Shown: piece by piece, positions 33,408 to 45,894 of the stretch
Position numbering within the stretch: position 1 is the first letter of the stretch
Layout: each line of letters begins with the position of its first letter
Source of the DNA: Neoscytalidium dimidiatum
Taxonomy: Eukaryota > Ascomycota > Dothideomycetes > Botryosphaeriales > Botryosphaeriaceae
Reading direction: 5' to 3'
Length of the DNA: 64,000 nt
Assembly (NCBI GenBank): GCA_037367355.1
Contig: CM074696.1
Location: 4,402,001 to 4,466,000, forward strand
Made by a program: the position numbers and the translations under genes
The notes under the pieces: generated by a model
Told to the model about the DNA's origin: nothing
Seen by the model: the letters and a program-made list of their open reading frames with translations, nothing else
The model's database searches: none

Positions 33408-35007
33408 CGAAAAACGATACCCGAGGATGTCGCTACAATCGCGCAAGCAGGACGCAAAGATCCTTTGATCATCCTTGTCCGGCCATTGTCATTCACGATG
33501 GTTGTCTACGTTGCTGTATGCGACTGTCATCCTCTCACCGCTCGCAATATACGCGCCGCCGCTTCCGCCTCATGCCGCTTGGACCCTGCTCTTCGGCAGA
33601 ATTCTCAGACGGCAGCAGGGAAAGGAGGGGGGATTTTCACGTGTAAATCGTGGAGGATGAGCACCGAGAGAAGCCTTAATTTTTCCAGCATCAGCTTCTC
33701 TTCTCTCTTGCCATGAAACAATCGCGCATCTTCCTTGTTTCCTCCAAAAAAAAAAATATTTTTTTATTATAAAAGGAGGTTGATCTGCCGAGCGAGGGCG
33801 ACAGGAGTTCTTGCTGCCGCTAGCTAACGCACGTACGGCGGGGAGGCCAGCCAACCATCCATCATGATCCTTCCAACGGTATTTGTGATTTCGTTTAAAC
33901 CGCTGATCGTCGCCCTAGAACGCTACCCCACCTACCGTTACTGTACAATGCGCTGTGGTACGCTCTGGTGACGCTCGGGCGTTTCTCGTTACCTTGCAGC
34001 TGGCTCGTCTATCGGTCCGAGGGGGGTGGAGGGAGGGGGGAGCAGGCGAGTGGGCGGACAGCACGAACTACGTCGCTTAGGCCAGAGTCGTGCGGCGAGC
34101 TGGTGGAGAGCGGGCGCGTGCGCCTCTCTTCCTCTCAATGGTGGTCTCGTGATTTCCTGACCTCTTCGGAAACTTGCTCCCAAGTTCCGCGTCGAAGATA
34201 GATTTTTCGGGCTCGCCTACGAGAGCCTCGAATTGATGACGATGGTGGTCGAAAACGGCAGTCATGCGTGTCCAATTAGGCAGAGGCCCGCTATGTATAG
34301 CCGCCGGTGACGTCAAAGCGGAGTTACTCCCTTGCCAGGGCGCTCCGGGGTAATTCTTTCGTGCGGAAGACCCGGCTACCAGCTTCTCCTGCATATTGTA
34401 CGTTCGGGGATACTCAGCCGGGAAGCCGCGATGGGTACGGAGGGGTTGGGCCGGAGAAACTGGTAGTGTGCAAGAGAGCAAAGGGCGAAAGGGGGCTTCC
34501 TAAGAAAAGCAGTTAAACCCCGGTCTCGGCAGGGGGGACGTTCTCTGTCGATAGCGGCAGGGATGGGATGCTTGAGCAGCCCGAGCCAGGCCTTATAGGT
34601 GCCTATCTTATGTGGCGTAGTCCACAGCTACTTTCTGCTTTTAACCTTTTGCAGGATGGTTTCTAATCCCGCACTGCTTGAATGGAGCGCAGCGAACGAC
34701 GTAAGCTGTGGGAAAAAAAAAAACCCGCGTGACGGGAGAGCAACAAAAAGCAATCATGGCCGCTCTCTCGACTCGCCCGTTTACCCTTTCGGAGACGGAC
34801 GGAGGGGCAGATCTTCAATCCCTACCTAATCAGCTATCAGCAAGACGGTCAGTCAGCGTCGTCACGACTCGAGGCGCGGGCGACCCGAGCGCCTCAAACC
34901 TAAAACTGATGAGCCACACCACCCTCGCGCACGAGCCTCCTTTCGTACCTTTCTTCCCTTCCCTTCAGCCAAAAGCAACGCTCGGATCAGCTGCCGCGCC
35001 TTCTTCC

Positions 35008-35022
35008 TTTTTTTTTTTTTTT
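35008..35022. repeat. Poly-T tract
   Basis: Run of 15 T residues in intergenic DNA, preceded by a pyrimidine-rich stretch. Confidence 0.9.
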
Positions 35023-35430
35023 CTCTCCCACCCCTCTCCCACAACCCAGAGTCCCCTGCTAGGCGAACGACACTGCCGCGCCGATGAATGCCCGAACCCG
35101 CTCTTTGCCCTACGGGGCTCAAAGTCACATCAGTTCATCCACCAGCCTCTGCGCAGGGGCCAAGCTCGCCGCAAAGCCCGCCGCAAGGCGTATGGCACGG
35201 CAGGGCGTGATCCTCCTCCAAGGGCATCCAGGAAAATGCCCCAAGGGTGATTGTAGGGCGACGAACCAACGCGTCGAGTCAGTTTTCCCTCCTCCCCGCC
35301 AGCTCGTAAGGACCCTGTGCAGGGCAGTAGTAACTGGGACATCCATGCTCATCCTTGCCTATTCGACTCTTGTACACAGAGCCAAGATTGTCTGTCCTCC
35401 CGCCCTCGGTCCCGGCGCCCGCCGAGTAAA

Positions 35431-35457
35431 AGGGCAGAAGGGCAGAAGGGCAGAAGA
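35431..35457. repeat. Tandem AGGGCAGA repeat
   Basis: Three consecutive 8-bp units with a partial fourth in intergenic DNA. Confidence 0.85.
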
Positions 35458-38400
35458 GGGGATGAAGACTTAGCTGCTCTGCTCTTCTGAAACCCCGACA
35501 TCACCGATTGCCATGAACCCAATTCCCCGGAGGGATTCCACGGTTTGACCGGAGGCGGCGCAACCAGTCCGCCCCGATGCCTTCCCCATCTGTCCTGTAC
35601 CATCCCCTCCCCCTCCCTCTTCCTCTAGTGCCGTTTTGGCTCCTTCAGCTCTTCCCGTTGGGAGCTTATTCGTCATGCTAAGCAGAGATACCGCGGCTCT
35701 GCCTCGTTGATCAGAGCCCCCGAAGACTGAAGGGAAGGGGGGACGCGCGTAAACCCCCGTTTCGCCCGCCCGCAAAACAACCCCCAACCCGCGCCCGCTC
35801 GCCTCTGCCCGACCTAACTCTACCCTGTCTGTTGTGCCATGCTCTCCCTCTCCCTCTCCCTCTCTTTTTCTCTTTCTTCGACGCACCCGCCATCTTCCGG
35901 TCCAAGTCTCATCTAAAAGAACGGCCGTTAGCCAAAGACGGGGGACCTACGCAATGCATGATCCACGGGCAATCCCTATCCTGAGGCGACGGTGACGGGT
36001 GACGTGCACATTTCAGAAAAAGGATAAAACGCCCTGCTCGGAAAACAACTTCCATTATGCGTTTTGTAAGCAAAATCCGTGGAGGAGAGCACGGAGCTCC
36101 TGCGTTCTCGTTCTCATGCCTTTTTTTTTTCTTGCTTTCAGCTATGTCAAATGTTCGCGCAGCTCTTTCCAGATAAGAAAAATAAAAGAATTGCCTTTCT
36201 ATATTAAACAAGACATCCATTCTAATGATGAAAGCGACAGCAGAAAAAGAAAATTGCTTCCGCTTCAAGTGAGTAGTGCGAGAAACTCGGTCAATCCATC
36301 AGAAACATATGTGTTAGCGTCGGGGACCACGTGTGTGAGCATTCCAAATGATGAGACGGGCAGATAAGAGAACGAAGTCAGAAGCACAACTATATCTGCT
36401 GCCAACAAATAATCATGAGGCTGGCGGTTTCGTTCTATCTTAGATGCCAACCCTACTTCCCTTGGAAATCAAGTTTGAGATTCAGGTCCTCACGATCTGA
36501 TCTGAGACAGTTGTGGAATAGCAACCAGCGAAGGGAAGACGAGGAGAGAATACAAGGCACTTGGGGAGAGCCAAAGCCCAAACGCCCTCAATTCCCCTTG
36601 CCCAGCCCCGCGGGCGCTTTGGAATCAAGCCGTTGCCGGAAGGAAGTCTTCGCGCGATGGCATTGGGGCGGTGGAGAACGGGGAACGGACCACCGTCACG
36701 AGACACTTTGTGCCTCCCCTGCTTAACAGAATGCTGATAAGTAGCCATCAAACAGTGGTCTTCTTCATGAATCATCCGGGGGTCTGCGTTGAAATGCCAT
36801 TGGTCAGGAATTTCGCTTTTATTTCACGATTAGTTTAGCCTTGCATGCTCGCTGCAGAAACGTGCTCCACTCTCTGCATCCGCCGAGACGGTAGGAAACA
36901 AGTCGTTTGAACTGCATTTGTCCACGCAATGATGCGCCGGCTCACAACATGATAGCAGTGAAACAATAAGCGGAATAGGGTTGAGAGACAGCCAGCCAGC
37001 CAAGAAAAAGGCAAAAAGGCGGAAGGCGGAAGGCAGTCATATCGCCAACTTCAACGCTGTGTTTATCGTCTGCCATTGGCAAGGGCCTGAGATCGGCATT
37101 GCAGGAAGTTGAACGCGGAGCCGTATCTGCTACCTATCGGGATTCGTTGAAGAAACATTCTTCGACAGCTGCTGTGGACGGTTCGTCAATTGGCCGGATC
37201 TTCGCTCCACAGACGCTAGCCGAATCGATTGGCGGCATGAAATCCTCGATAGCTCCTGGTATGAAATGATCAATTTGATCTCCCTTCGATTGATGCAAAT
37301 TTTTGAGACTAGAGCCATTGAGTGAGGTCCAGATGCTGTCTATTTTTATTCAAGCGCGTACCTTGGCACCACGCGAGCTTAATGCTGACAGGCACGCCAC
37401 TTCCTGGCCGTTAACGGCACCCGGCATGGCCGTTAGCGCCTAGGTCTTCCGGATGGTAGCGAGCAAGCTTACTGCGAACAAACGTGCTGTAACTCCGGGT
37501 AGGGCTGGCGGGAGCCAATAAACCAACGGTAGCACTCGTTACATCTCCTCGCGAACGTGCCGTTGACGGAAGGCTCGAGCCGCAGGAGCGGAAGGGAGGA
37601 AGGGGTTGCCAAGGCGGAGCCCGCGTGCAGAGCAAAATGACCATCGCCAACGGCCGTCGTCTCAGCTCGCCAATCTCAGCCCGTTTGTGGCTAAAGTTAC
37701 CTCTGATCGTTCACGGACGGTGATTTTACTTTCAGCTACGTCGAAAGCGCGGTCGGATAGTATACCAACCAAACACGTGTGACGCGCAGTTTGCGGAGGC
37801 ACCACCGTCACCCCGCTTATCCCTGGCTTAACCGGCTGCCCAAGCATCCCTCTGGCGGCGAATGGTTACGCGCAGTGAAACAGCTGCAGGTCATCCGCGG
37901 GGAGGGCCTCTGCCGAGTGACTTGGTGAGAGTCGCCACATTGGACGGAGTTGAAACTCCCAGATGTTGTGCGGCGTCGCCGTTCAAGTTCATGCTGCGCT
38001 GCCCGGGCACATCTGGGCTGCGATCTAGATCAGCGCAGTGGAATGAACATGATCACCGTCAACATAGCATCATTACTGTCGGGGTACAGGCGAGGCAACC
38101 GCCGAGTTCATGCGATCTGCTTTTCTGCCTGAATTTTCGGTCCAGGCTCTCCACGCGCGGTCAGGTACGGGAACCCGGTGGCGTTCGGATCAAATTGCCT
38201 AGAGCGCTAGCGGACAACGTGGCGCATCGTGTCAACGGGACTGACTTCTGGGGGGGGGATGGCTCGGTAGCCAGGCCTAGTAGTGACTTCCGGTCGCGGT
38301 CGATGAGCGCTGGCGGGCTATCCTCGGTGTCCACTGGAGAAGCAGTACCACAGATGTCAGTGTCTTGAATATTCAGGGTCCGCACATGGCGCCGTCAATC

Positions 38401-40038
38401 GGCCTGCCTGCGAACAGTGCTCTGAGTAAACGCATTTCCCATTCTCTTCCGACACATTCTCGGGCGTGCACGTCGCTGGCGGCCGGCCGGATCGCGCCAT
38501 GGATTTCGCTAGTCGCACGCGCAAATGCACTCTCGTCCTGATTTCGTTTCGTTGTGCTTCGTACCCTGGACATGATGCAAGGACAGGATCACCATCCGCT
38601 CGAGAGAGCAGTCAAGAATCGCAAAAGGCCTGCGCGTGCGACAATGGCGTCTGGTCCTCGTGGTTGGTGGTTGATCCGGACATAGTGCTCACTGGCGCCG
38701 GCGGCCCCATGCCAGAGGTGCAGCGTTATCGTGATCTATAGCATCGGAGCCTCATGATTTGCTGGCGGGCCGCCTGGGCGGTCAGGCAGGGAGGTGAGCG
38801 AGCCGGCCACGCCTCTTCTCACCACGAATGGTAGCGTCGGAGGGAGAAACGGGGCAGGAACCGTGTCCGGAGCCCTCTGCCTATTTTACTGCGTCTCTTG
38901 GCTGTGGCCACTCTGGCGGTAAGAGCTCTGTGTTTGCCTCCAGCTCCGCACGAGCAGCGAGCGATGCACGAGACAATGACCTGCAGCAGGAGACGGCCGT
39001 CGGAGGCTTGCAGCTGTCGATTGTCAGCCGGGGATCTGCGGTTGGCGTCAGCGAGATCATCTGCCACGATGCTGCAGGGACTAGGAGACTAGGCCGGCCA
39101 GGCGGGCAGGACTGGAGAGCCACTCGCTGGGGCACGGCTGGCGTTGAGTCCCCCTAAGGCCAGAAGCAGAAGTAGCAACATTGGCTCGGCGTCGACATGA
39201 TTGCGCGCCTTCCAGAACAAGCCCTGGCTGCAGCTGGTCAGCTCGTCGGATGCGGGTGGAGCGCGAGCCGTATCCGAATTTGTTGGTTTTGGGGTGGTGT
39301 TGCACAGCTTAGGCAGGCAGGGAACAGGGAAGCAGAGCGCGTCGAAAAATGAGAGAAGGCCATCAGAACGTGCCCGGGGAATAAGCAGGGTGGTGCGGGC
39401 GGTCGCACAGGGAACACGGCTCGCTGCGCGCGGATGCAGAAGCAGTATAGGCAGCGTGGGCAGGGCGTGGAGCCAGATCATGCGCAAGAGCGGGATCTGG
39501 GGCGGCGGTGCGGTGGTGTGCCGTCAGTAGGCGGGCCGGGAGCATGGCGTGTTCCCGGGAGATTGACACGAGGGACAACGGTCTAAGCTGGTGGCTGTTG
39601 ACTCGCAGCACGCTGATCATCCCCGCGCCTCGTCTGCACGCCGTCACAGGCCGTCACGTTTCTACGCGGTGGAGCGCTCGTCGCGACCAGGCCAAGTCAT
39701 CCGACATGTGCGGCCCTGCGCGAGGCTCCACGGCGATCAAACCGAGAGCGGGCACGAGAATAGCCGACGACGTCAGGTCGCACACGCGGGGGGCAATTCG
39801 ATAGTGCTGGCTCAAGGCGGACGCTTGATGACGGCTCTGGTTCGCGGTCGTCGCCGGGGCGCGCGCGCATTGCGGCGGCGGGCTGCGCGAGCAGATGGTA
39901 GGATCGCAGCGGTGGCGGCTGCAACGGTGACGGTGACGGTGACGGCGGGGGGTTGCTGGCCAGTGCTGGTGGTGGTGGAAGAGGAGCGCGATGGGGATGG
40001 TGATGATGACGGTGGAGGGCTTGTGCGTGCTGGATCGT

Positions 40039-40066
40039 GCAGGCGCAGGCGCAGGCGCAGGCGCAG
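40039..40066. repeat. Tandem GCAGGC repeat
   Basis: Between four and five units of a 6-bp GC-rich repeat in the GC-rich part of the gene-free stretch. Confidence 0.85.
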
Positions 40067-40123
40067 ACGCAGATGCTGGGCGGTCGGCGGGCTCGGCGGC
40101 CGGTGGTCGCAGCCGTTGGCGAT

Positions 40124-40150
40124 GGCGGCGGCGGCGGCGGCGGCAGCGGC
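40124..40150. repeat. (GGC)n microsatellite
   Basis: Seven pure GGC units and an interrupted extension in intergenic DNA. Confidence 0.85.
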
Positions 40151-40300
40151 AATGGTCGCAGTAGCGCTGGCGCAGCGGCGGCAGTGGGTGGTGCTCCTGG
40201 CGGCACTGTGCTGCGCGGGCGTACATCGCACATACATAGCACATACATAGCGCAGACGTGGGCGGTGGTGCTGGGCACTGGGCGCGGCTGGTGCGTGCTG

Positions 40301-40327
40301 AGTGCTGGGTGCTGGGTGCTGGGTGCT
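40301..40327. repeat. Tandem TGCTGGG repeat
   Basis: Three consecutive 7-bp units plus partial flanking copies in intergenic DNA. Confidence 0.85.
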
Positions 40328-41618
40328 AGGCTTGGAGCTCTTGCTCGCGCTCCAGGCTGCGGGCTGCGGGCTCCGGCTGGCGGGCTCTGCGGGTGCGGCG
40401 GAGGCTCTGGGGCGGGCCCAGGACCCAAGGGCCCCGTCGTGGTGGCTGCGCGGCGACCTGCCTTCGCTTCGCCGCGCAGCAGTTTCAGAGTTTCAGCTGC
40501 GTCGACTCCTCGTCGCGTCTGGCAGCCGACTCCATCCTATTCTCCGAATGCTCGATCGAGACATGCCAGACCAGGCCTCCTGAAACCGCTTCCGTTTCGG
40601 GTCGTTTCCAAGCGGCGCGCGCCGCCTGTGCCCCCCAGCGACCCCCTCCGGCGCCGCCCACGCACGACATGCCGCACCGCGATATTCTCCCAGGACCGGC
40701 CAAGGCTGCTCGCGGCCAAGCTTCTGCCCTATGGTGGGCGTGCTCACGCCCGCTCGGCTTCTGCTACAGTGGGGAGCAGCAGCGCGCTCTGTTCCAGAAT
40801 TCTGCAGCCAAGCCGCTGCCCGTTCTGAAGCTCAAACCGACGCCAGCATCGTGGCCTCTGCTACCCTAACCGTAGCGATCTATCATGTCATTTTCCATCC
40901 GCTACGCCGGGCTCTTAGCCACTCTCTCTCTCACATCATATAGTCCACGCCCTGCCCGCTAGCCTGCCCTTCCCCTACTTTGGCCCTGTCACTCTTTTGG
41001 CGAACGCCCCAGCACTCACTACACACTCGTTTTTGCTTGCTTGGAGCATTGCTACCTCTCGCGCCGGCTGCGACCTGGTACCTTACTCTGTACATTCCTT
41101 TTTAATTGTGTGAGAGAAAGAGCACGCGCCCACGCATCCGTCCACGCCCGTCCACGCCCACGCAGCATCCGTCCACCCATTTCACCCGTCCATCCATACG
41201 TACAGACGCCACGACCACGACCACTACTACCACCACGCCCAGCGTCGTCGTACTACAGCAGCCGTCCCCTCCTTCTCGAAGAACTGAGCCGGCGGTCTTG
41301 GCTCGCGCCCGAACGTGAGCCCTCCCTTGCTTCTGCGGCTCGTCGGCGTCACCGTCCTGCCAGCTAGGCCCGCCGCGAATGCACGGCTCCCTCCCAGGGT
41401 GGTTCGGCAGTCATCATGCAGGCCAGTAGGAGCTAACACACGCGCGTACAGGCTAATCATCCACCTACCATCGTTTAAAAATGGAATTTAATGCGACACC
41501 CCAGTCCGTCTGCCCATCCTTTCTCCAAAACACCACTGACGTTGTATAAAGATATCGTCCCTCTCTTGGTGCGCCCGACATTTTCGTCCAGGATCCCAAC
41601 CGCCCTGGCTCGCAGATA

Positions 41619-43787
41619 ATGTATTCGTATGGCAATGCTCCTGTGCAACCGCAGCCGCCCTCGTCCTCCGCCGGTCCCCACACTTCCACCCCCTTTCAGC
41701 CAGCCAGCACGTGGACGGTGTCACAGCAAGACATGATGGCCATTGCCAGCTCCAAGCCCCAGCCCAATGCATCCTCCCGCCCCTCCAGTATGGGTGGCCC
41801 GCCGCAGGCCAAGTTCGGCTGGCGTTCCGCCGCAGCCTCCGGCGAGTACTACCAGCCCGCTTCGCACGCCGACACAGGTATGTCGCCCGCCAGCACGCTG
41901 ATATTTATCCTGACGACCTCCGCAGAATCATGGTGTCAAAAGGCTTGCGATGTGGTAGACTATCCTAACATGGATCCAGAGATGCCCGACTTCAACCCGG
42001 CCATGATGGGCCACGACGAGGACAGCCCCATCATTGACCTCAGGCAGTACGGCAACCTGCGCCAGGACCCCAACACCGGCTACCTACAGAACCCGTCGCA
42101 GCGGTTCTCTGGTGCTTCGTTCTCCACGACGAGCACGGGCACTGGCTTCATGCCAGACGTTTCCACGTACGATGACTTTTCGTCCGAAACGGACACTCAC
42201 TCCTACACGGCGTCTGACTATGACAGCTGGGGAAACATGGATCCGAACTCGAATCTCCTGTCGCCTTTGACCTCCCCGCAGCGTCACGACCCCGTCCGGA
42301 CCGTCAGCCGTGGCGGTGCCTCGCCGGGGCCCCACAGCCACCAGCACAGCAGTGTGCGCTCGTCGCCCTATACCATGGAAAGCGACCGCTTGAAGAGGTG
42401 GTCCACCGGGATGACTGGCGTCGCCCCTACGTCGACTCCTGCCTACGGCATGCACCAGGTCCAGGACAGGTTCGCCAACTACGGCCAGCGCCTCAACCCG
42501 CACAGCCACCAGTCGATGCCTGCCTATGGCGCGAGCACCATGTCCATGCACCGCCCGCAGTCCCAATACGTACTCTCCTCGCAGCCGCACCCGCTGCCGT
42601 CCAGCCAAGGGCCTCTGTTCTCCTCTCCTCACCAGCGGTACCAATTGGAGGCGCCCCGCCCGCTGCCTTCGCAGGGCATGTACGGCCTGCTCCAGAGCAA
42701 CGACCACCAGCACCATGGCTGCTCTGCCCACTTTGCCGACTTCTCCGAGCCGCCCAACCTCTACGCATCCCTGCAGCAGGAGCCCTCTGATCCGCCCGAG
42801 TCAGACATGCACCCCTCGGATCCCGACATGGTGCCCAAGGAGCAGGAGCTGCGCTTTGAAGGCGATCTCTACACCCCGCGCTGGGTCCGTGGACACGGCA
42901 ACAAGCGTGAGGGCTGGTGCGGACTGTGCAAGCCTGGCAGGTGGCTCGTGCTGAAGAACAGCGCGTATTGGTACGACAAGTCGTTCACGCACGGCGTCAG
43001 CGCGAACACGGGCGCCGCCTTCCAGGGCCCGCAAGAGACCCGTCGCACAGAGGGAAACCTGGATGTGTGGGAGGGTTTGTGCGGCAGCTGCGGCGACTGG
43101 GTAGCGTTGGTCAGCAGCAAGAAGAAGGGCACGACGTGGTTTAGGCATGCCTACAAGGTAAGGGATCCCGTCCATACTCTCCGACACGCCACAGACGGCC
43201 CACCCCGGTATTAGTCATGATTCTCCCCCTCCCCTACCCACCACTTACCTTAACCCCCTTACGCAATATGTCCGGGGCTACTCTGGTTGCCGTTGACCAG
43301 TAGTCTCTTGCCTACTCGAATTGTACGCTGACACGTCTCATAGTGCCACACTCATCCCAAAGCCAAAGACGGCCCCAAGCGTCGTCGAGAGACAACGTCA
43401 TCCTCACAGCTAACCCGCAACGCCAGCACAGCCAGCAATCGTCCTTCGACCGCGGCCTCTTTGTCGTCATCTTCCCGTCCTGCGAGCAGTCGCCTCCCTC
43501 AGGAGGGAACTCCGTCGATCAAGCAAGAGCGCTCTGCCACGGACTCCGCGGCGTTTGGCGTCTCAACGCCGGCCAGCGAATCCACTCCCTCACCCCGCGG
43601 TGGACGTGGACCCGCATTAGCGCACCAACAGCAGATTCACGCGCACCCTCATCAAGCGTCTCATCACCAGAATTCCTACATGGACCATCTCGTCCATGTT
43701 CCGGGGACCCACCACCAGCATCATGACAGTGTAGTGGGTACGTCGGTGAAAGGATTTGGGGCGGGCAGTTGGGCCGGCATGATCTAG
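41619..43787 (+). CDS. Transcription regulator with Rua1 C-terminal zinc-binding domain
   Basis: Nuclear regulator carrying the Rua1-type C-terminal domain, named after the Ustilago maydis activator of the ustilagic acid cluster. Exons: 41619..41877, 41926..43157 and 43344..43787; introns of 48 nt (GTATGT) and 186 nt (GTAAGG); 644 residues. Residues 1-390 are low-complexity Ser/Pro/His/Gln-rich activator-like sequence. The domain (about 395-505) opens DLYTPRWVRGHGNKREGWCG. It contains Cys pairs WCGLC and LCGSCGDW, the block YWYDKSFTHG, then QGPQETRRTEGN, WFRHAYKCHTHPK and a basic KRRRE. The spaced Cys and His suggest zinc binding. The second intron interrupts just before CHTHPK, so splicing is needed to complete the domain. 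The tail is Ser- and His-rich. The neighbours do not form a glycolipid cluster, so the target genes are unknown. Confidence 0.9.
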
Positions 43788-44459
43788 ACGAGATGTAGAT
43801 GTCTCTCGTTTACGGTCTTCCGATCTACGTGTGACGGCCTTGGGGTGTGTTTTCAGACCAGCACTGTGGATGACGGCCGGTCTCAGATTGAACGAGGATA
43901 TGCGATTGAGTATTTGTAAGGTGTAGTGTGCGTTTCTGGATTGTCGCCCCCGGTGGTTTGTAGGAAGAAGGATGTTTTTTCTAAATTATTCTTCAGTGGG
44001 TGGCTTCTTCACTTCGTCTTTCCCCTTGTCCTCTTCCATTCTTATCCGATACCCCTTCGATGTCGCGATGAATGGGTGGCTTGGCGGCATTTTTATATCC
44101 CCCTTTCCGAGGTTGGCGCTCGAATGATTGATTGGTCTTGGGTATGCATCAGTTTGGATCTCGGCATTGCTATTGTTGTAGTGTTTTTTTTTATTTTTTT
44201 CCCCCCCTTTTTGGCTTATACCTCTGTCGTTTTTGTTTTGCTGTTACTTCCCGACTGTCGCTACCGAAGTCAGCTTTTGATGGATCTGTCTCTTGTTTGG
44301 ATTTCCTCTCATCACGAAGTTACGACACTAGGTAGTAGCTAGGTAGAGGATTGCATAGCTTCGGCGCGTGTTTTAGGCACTGGGGAAGCTTCATTTGGCT
44401 TATGCTTTTGTGCATCTAGCTAGGAGCGGAAGGAAAGCGTCAAAAAAGGAATATCAGCG

Positions 44460-45002
44460 TTGTTTTTCATATCTTGGCCGCGCCCTATTTCTTCGGCCTG
44501 TCCTCTACTCGCTCCCGCTCTTTCTGTTCTCAACATCATCTCCTTTGTACCATCTGACGTTGGCAAGATTCTACGCGGGGACGTTGACAGACGACTAGAC
44601 CCAGATGAGAGGATGAAACTTTTTCTCGAAGAAGCGGAAACTACGTGGAACCTTCTCAACAGCGTCGCGGTTGACATGCTGGCGACGAAGACGGCATCTG
44701 AGGTGAAGAAGCTTTGGTTCGGGAGGTGCATCAGCCGGAACCGCATTGATGGGGTGGTGTTAAGATGGGCCCTTGGCTATATCGTGACCGGGCTGAGACA
44801 GGCTAACGCCACCGGCGACCTTTTAAACTCCACCGTCGAGCCCCCTAGCTCAGCCCCGCCCAGGATGAGCGCTGTCTTGTCTCTGCCTTGTCCCTTGGCC
44901 GTGGGCTGGTGGGCACTGGCCGCTGGGCCCTTCGGGGGAAGTCGCCCTACAGCGCACGCTAAGCTCGCCCACCTGCTATACCCAGTAAGAACATCCGCCT
45001 AG
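44460..45002 (+). CDS. Doubtful ORF, partly protein-like
   Basis: Open frame of 180 codons. The middle reads like a folded helical protein (VGKILRGDVDRRLDPDERM, then FLEEAETTWNLLNSVAVDML and VKKLWFGRCISRN), while both ends look random. I recognise no family. It may be a small gene, an exon, or chance. Confidence 0.22.
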   Translation: MFFISWPRPISSACPLLAPALSVLNIISFVPSDVGKILRGDVDRRLDPDERMKLFLEEAETTWNLLNSVAVDMLATKTASEVKKLWFGRCISRNRIDGVVLRWALGYIVTGLRQANATGDLLNSTVEPPSSAPPRMSAVLSLPCPLAVGWWALAAGPFGGSRPTAHAKLAHLLYPVRTSA

Positions 45003-45032
45003 TCCGCAGTGCCGGAGACCAGGCCCCAGCGC

Positions 45033-45069
45033 CAGCCCCAGCCCCCAGCCCCCAGCCCCCAGCCCCCAG
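45033..45069. repeat. Tandem CAGCCCC repeat
   Basis: Four to five 7-bp units in intergenic DNA, with shorter CAGC copies just upstream. Confidence 0.85.
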
Positions 45070-45877
45070 GCCCGACGCTGCGCCAGACGTCGACATACGC
45101 GGCTTGCACCGATGATCCACTCCCGCCCGCCGCGCTCCGTGCTAGCTGCCAATGCCAATTCACTCCCTCCCCATCGCCCGCCCGGCCAATCGGTGCTTGA
45201 TTTCGGATGGCCTCTCCCGATCGTTGCGCCAGTGCCCATCTTTCTTCGATCCCTTCCGTCCCCGTCCCCCGTCACAATCGGCCGCTAAGTCCATCCTGTC
45301 TAGAGCGCTGCCGGCTTCCTCCACCATGACTCTCACGCCCGAATTCCTCCCAACTTACTGGCTCACCCGGCGAAAAGGCGAAACGTCCTAAGGACGAGCT
45401 TGAGCAGGGATTGCGTCACTGCCCGCCGGTTCACTTGGCAACAGGCGCGCGGAGCCAAGCTTAGCCACAGATCAGCTCTGATACCAACGGCCAACGCTCA
45501 AGTAGTGTGTGCAATTTACCCCCTTCCCTGCCCGCCTCATCCTCGAAGCGTCAATTCTGAGCCGGTTTCCGTCAGCCGGGGCGCCTGACGAGCGTTGTGC
45601 GTAGCGCGCCGCGCTAAGCAATCCAGCGACAGCCGCAACACGACCAACTAACTCGCAACATGCTCGTCCGCGTTTGCCTAAGTTGGTCGTAGTGAGACCC
45701 CGGATCCTTGATGCAGCAACCGCATCGAAAGAGATCCCGCCCGTCGAAGCCGAGACAGAGCCCAAAACCACGAACCGCCCTTTCCCATTCGTCCGAAGTC
45801 TCAATTAAAGAATTTCGAAATCATTTCGGAGAATACATAATCATTCAGTAATCAGTTCTCGAGCTGCGCCTGCCCCC

Positions 45878-45894
45878 AAAAAAAAAAAAAAAAA
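45878..45894. repeat. Poly-A tract
   Basis: Run of about 17 A residues in intergenic DNA. Confidence 0.85.

Larger units (their letters stand above)
33408..41618. other. Long gene-free stretch upstream of the Rua1-type regulator
   Basis: About 8.2 kb with no gene I can support. ORFs are short, overlapping and lack motifs. Composition shifts from mixed (33-38 kb) to strongly GC-rich and triplet-repetitive (39.8-40.9 kb). It has a 15-nt poly-T run at 35008-35022, AGGGCAGA repeats at 35431-35457 and a pyrimidine tract at 35844-35880. Further repeats lie at 40,039-40,330. The right end probably holds an extended promoter and a long 5' leader of the transcription-regulator gene: CGCAG directly precedes its ATG region, which hints at a 5' UTR intron. 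Confidence 0.45.

Noticed and set aside
31582..41618. Transposable element in the gene-poor stretch
   Set aside because: No long terminal or inverted repeats, reverse transcriptase or transposase motifs were seen; only short microsatellites and one small hairpin.
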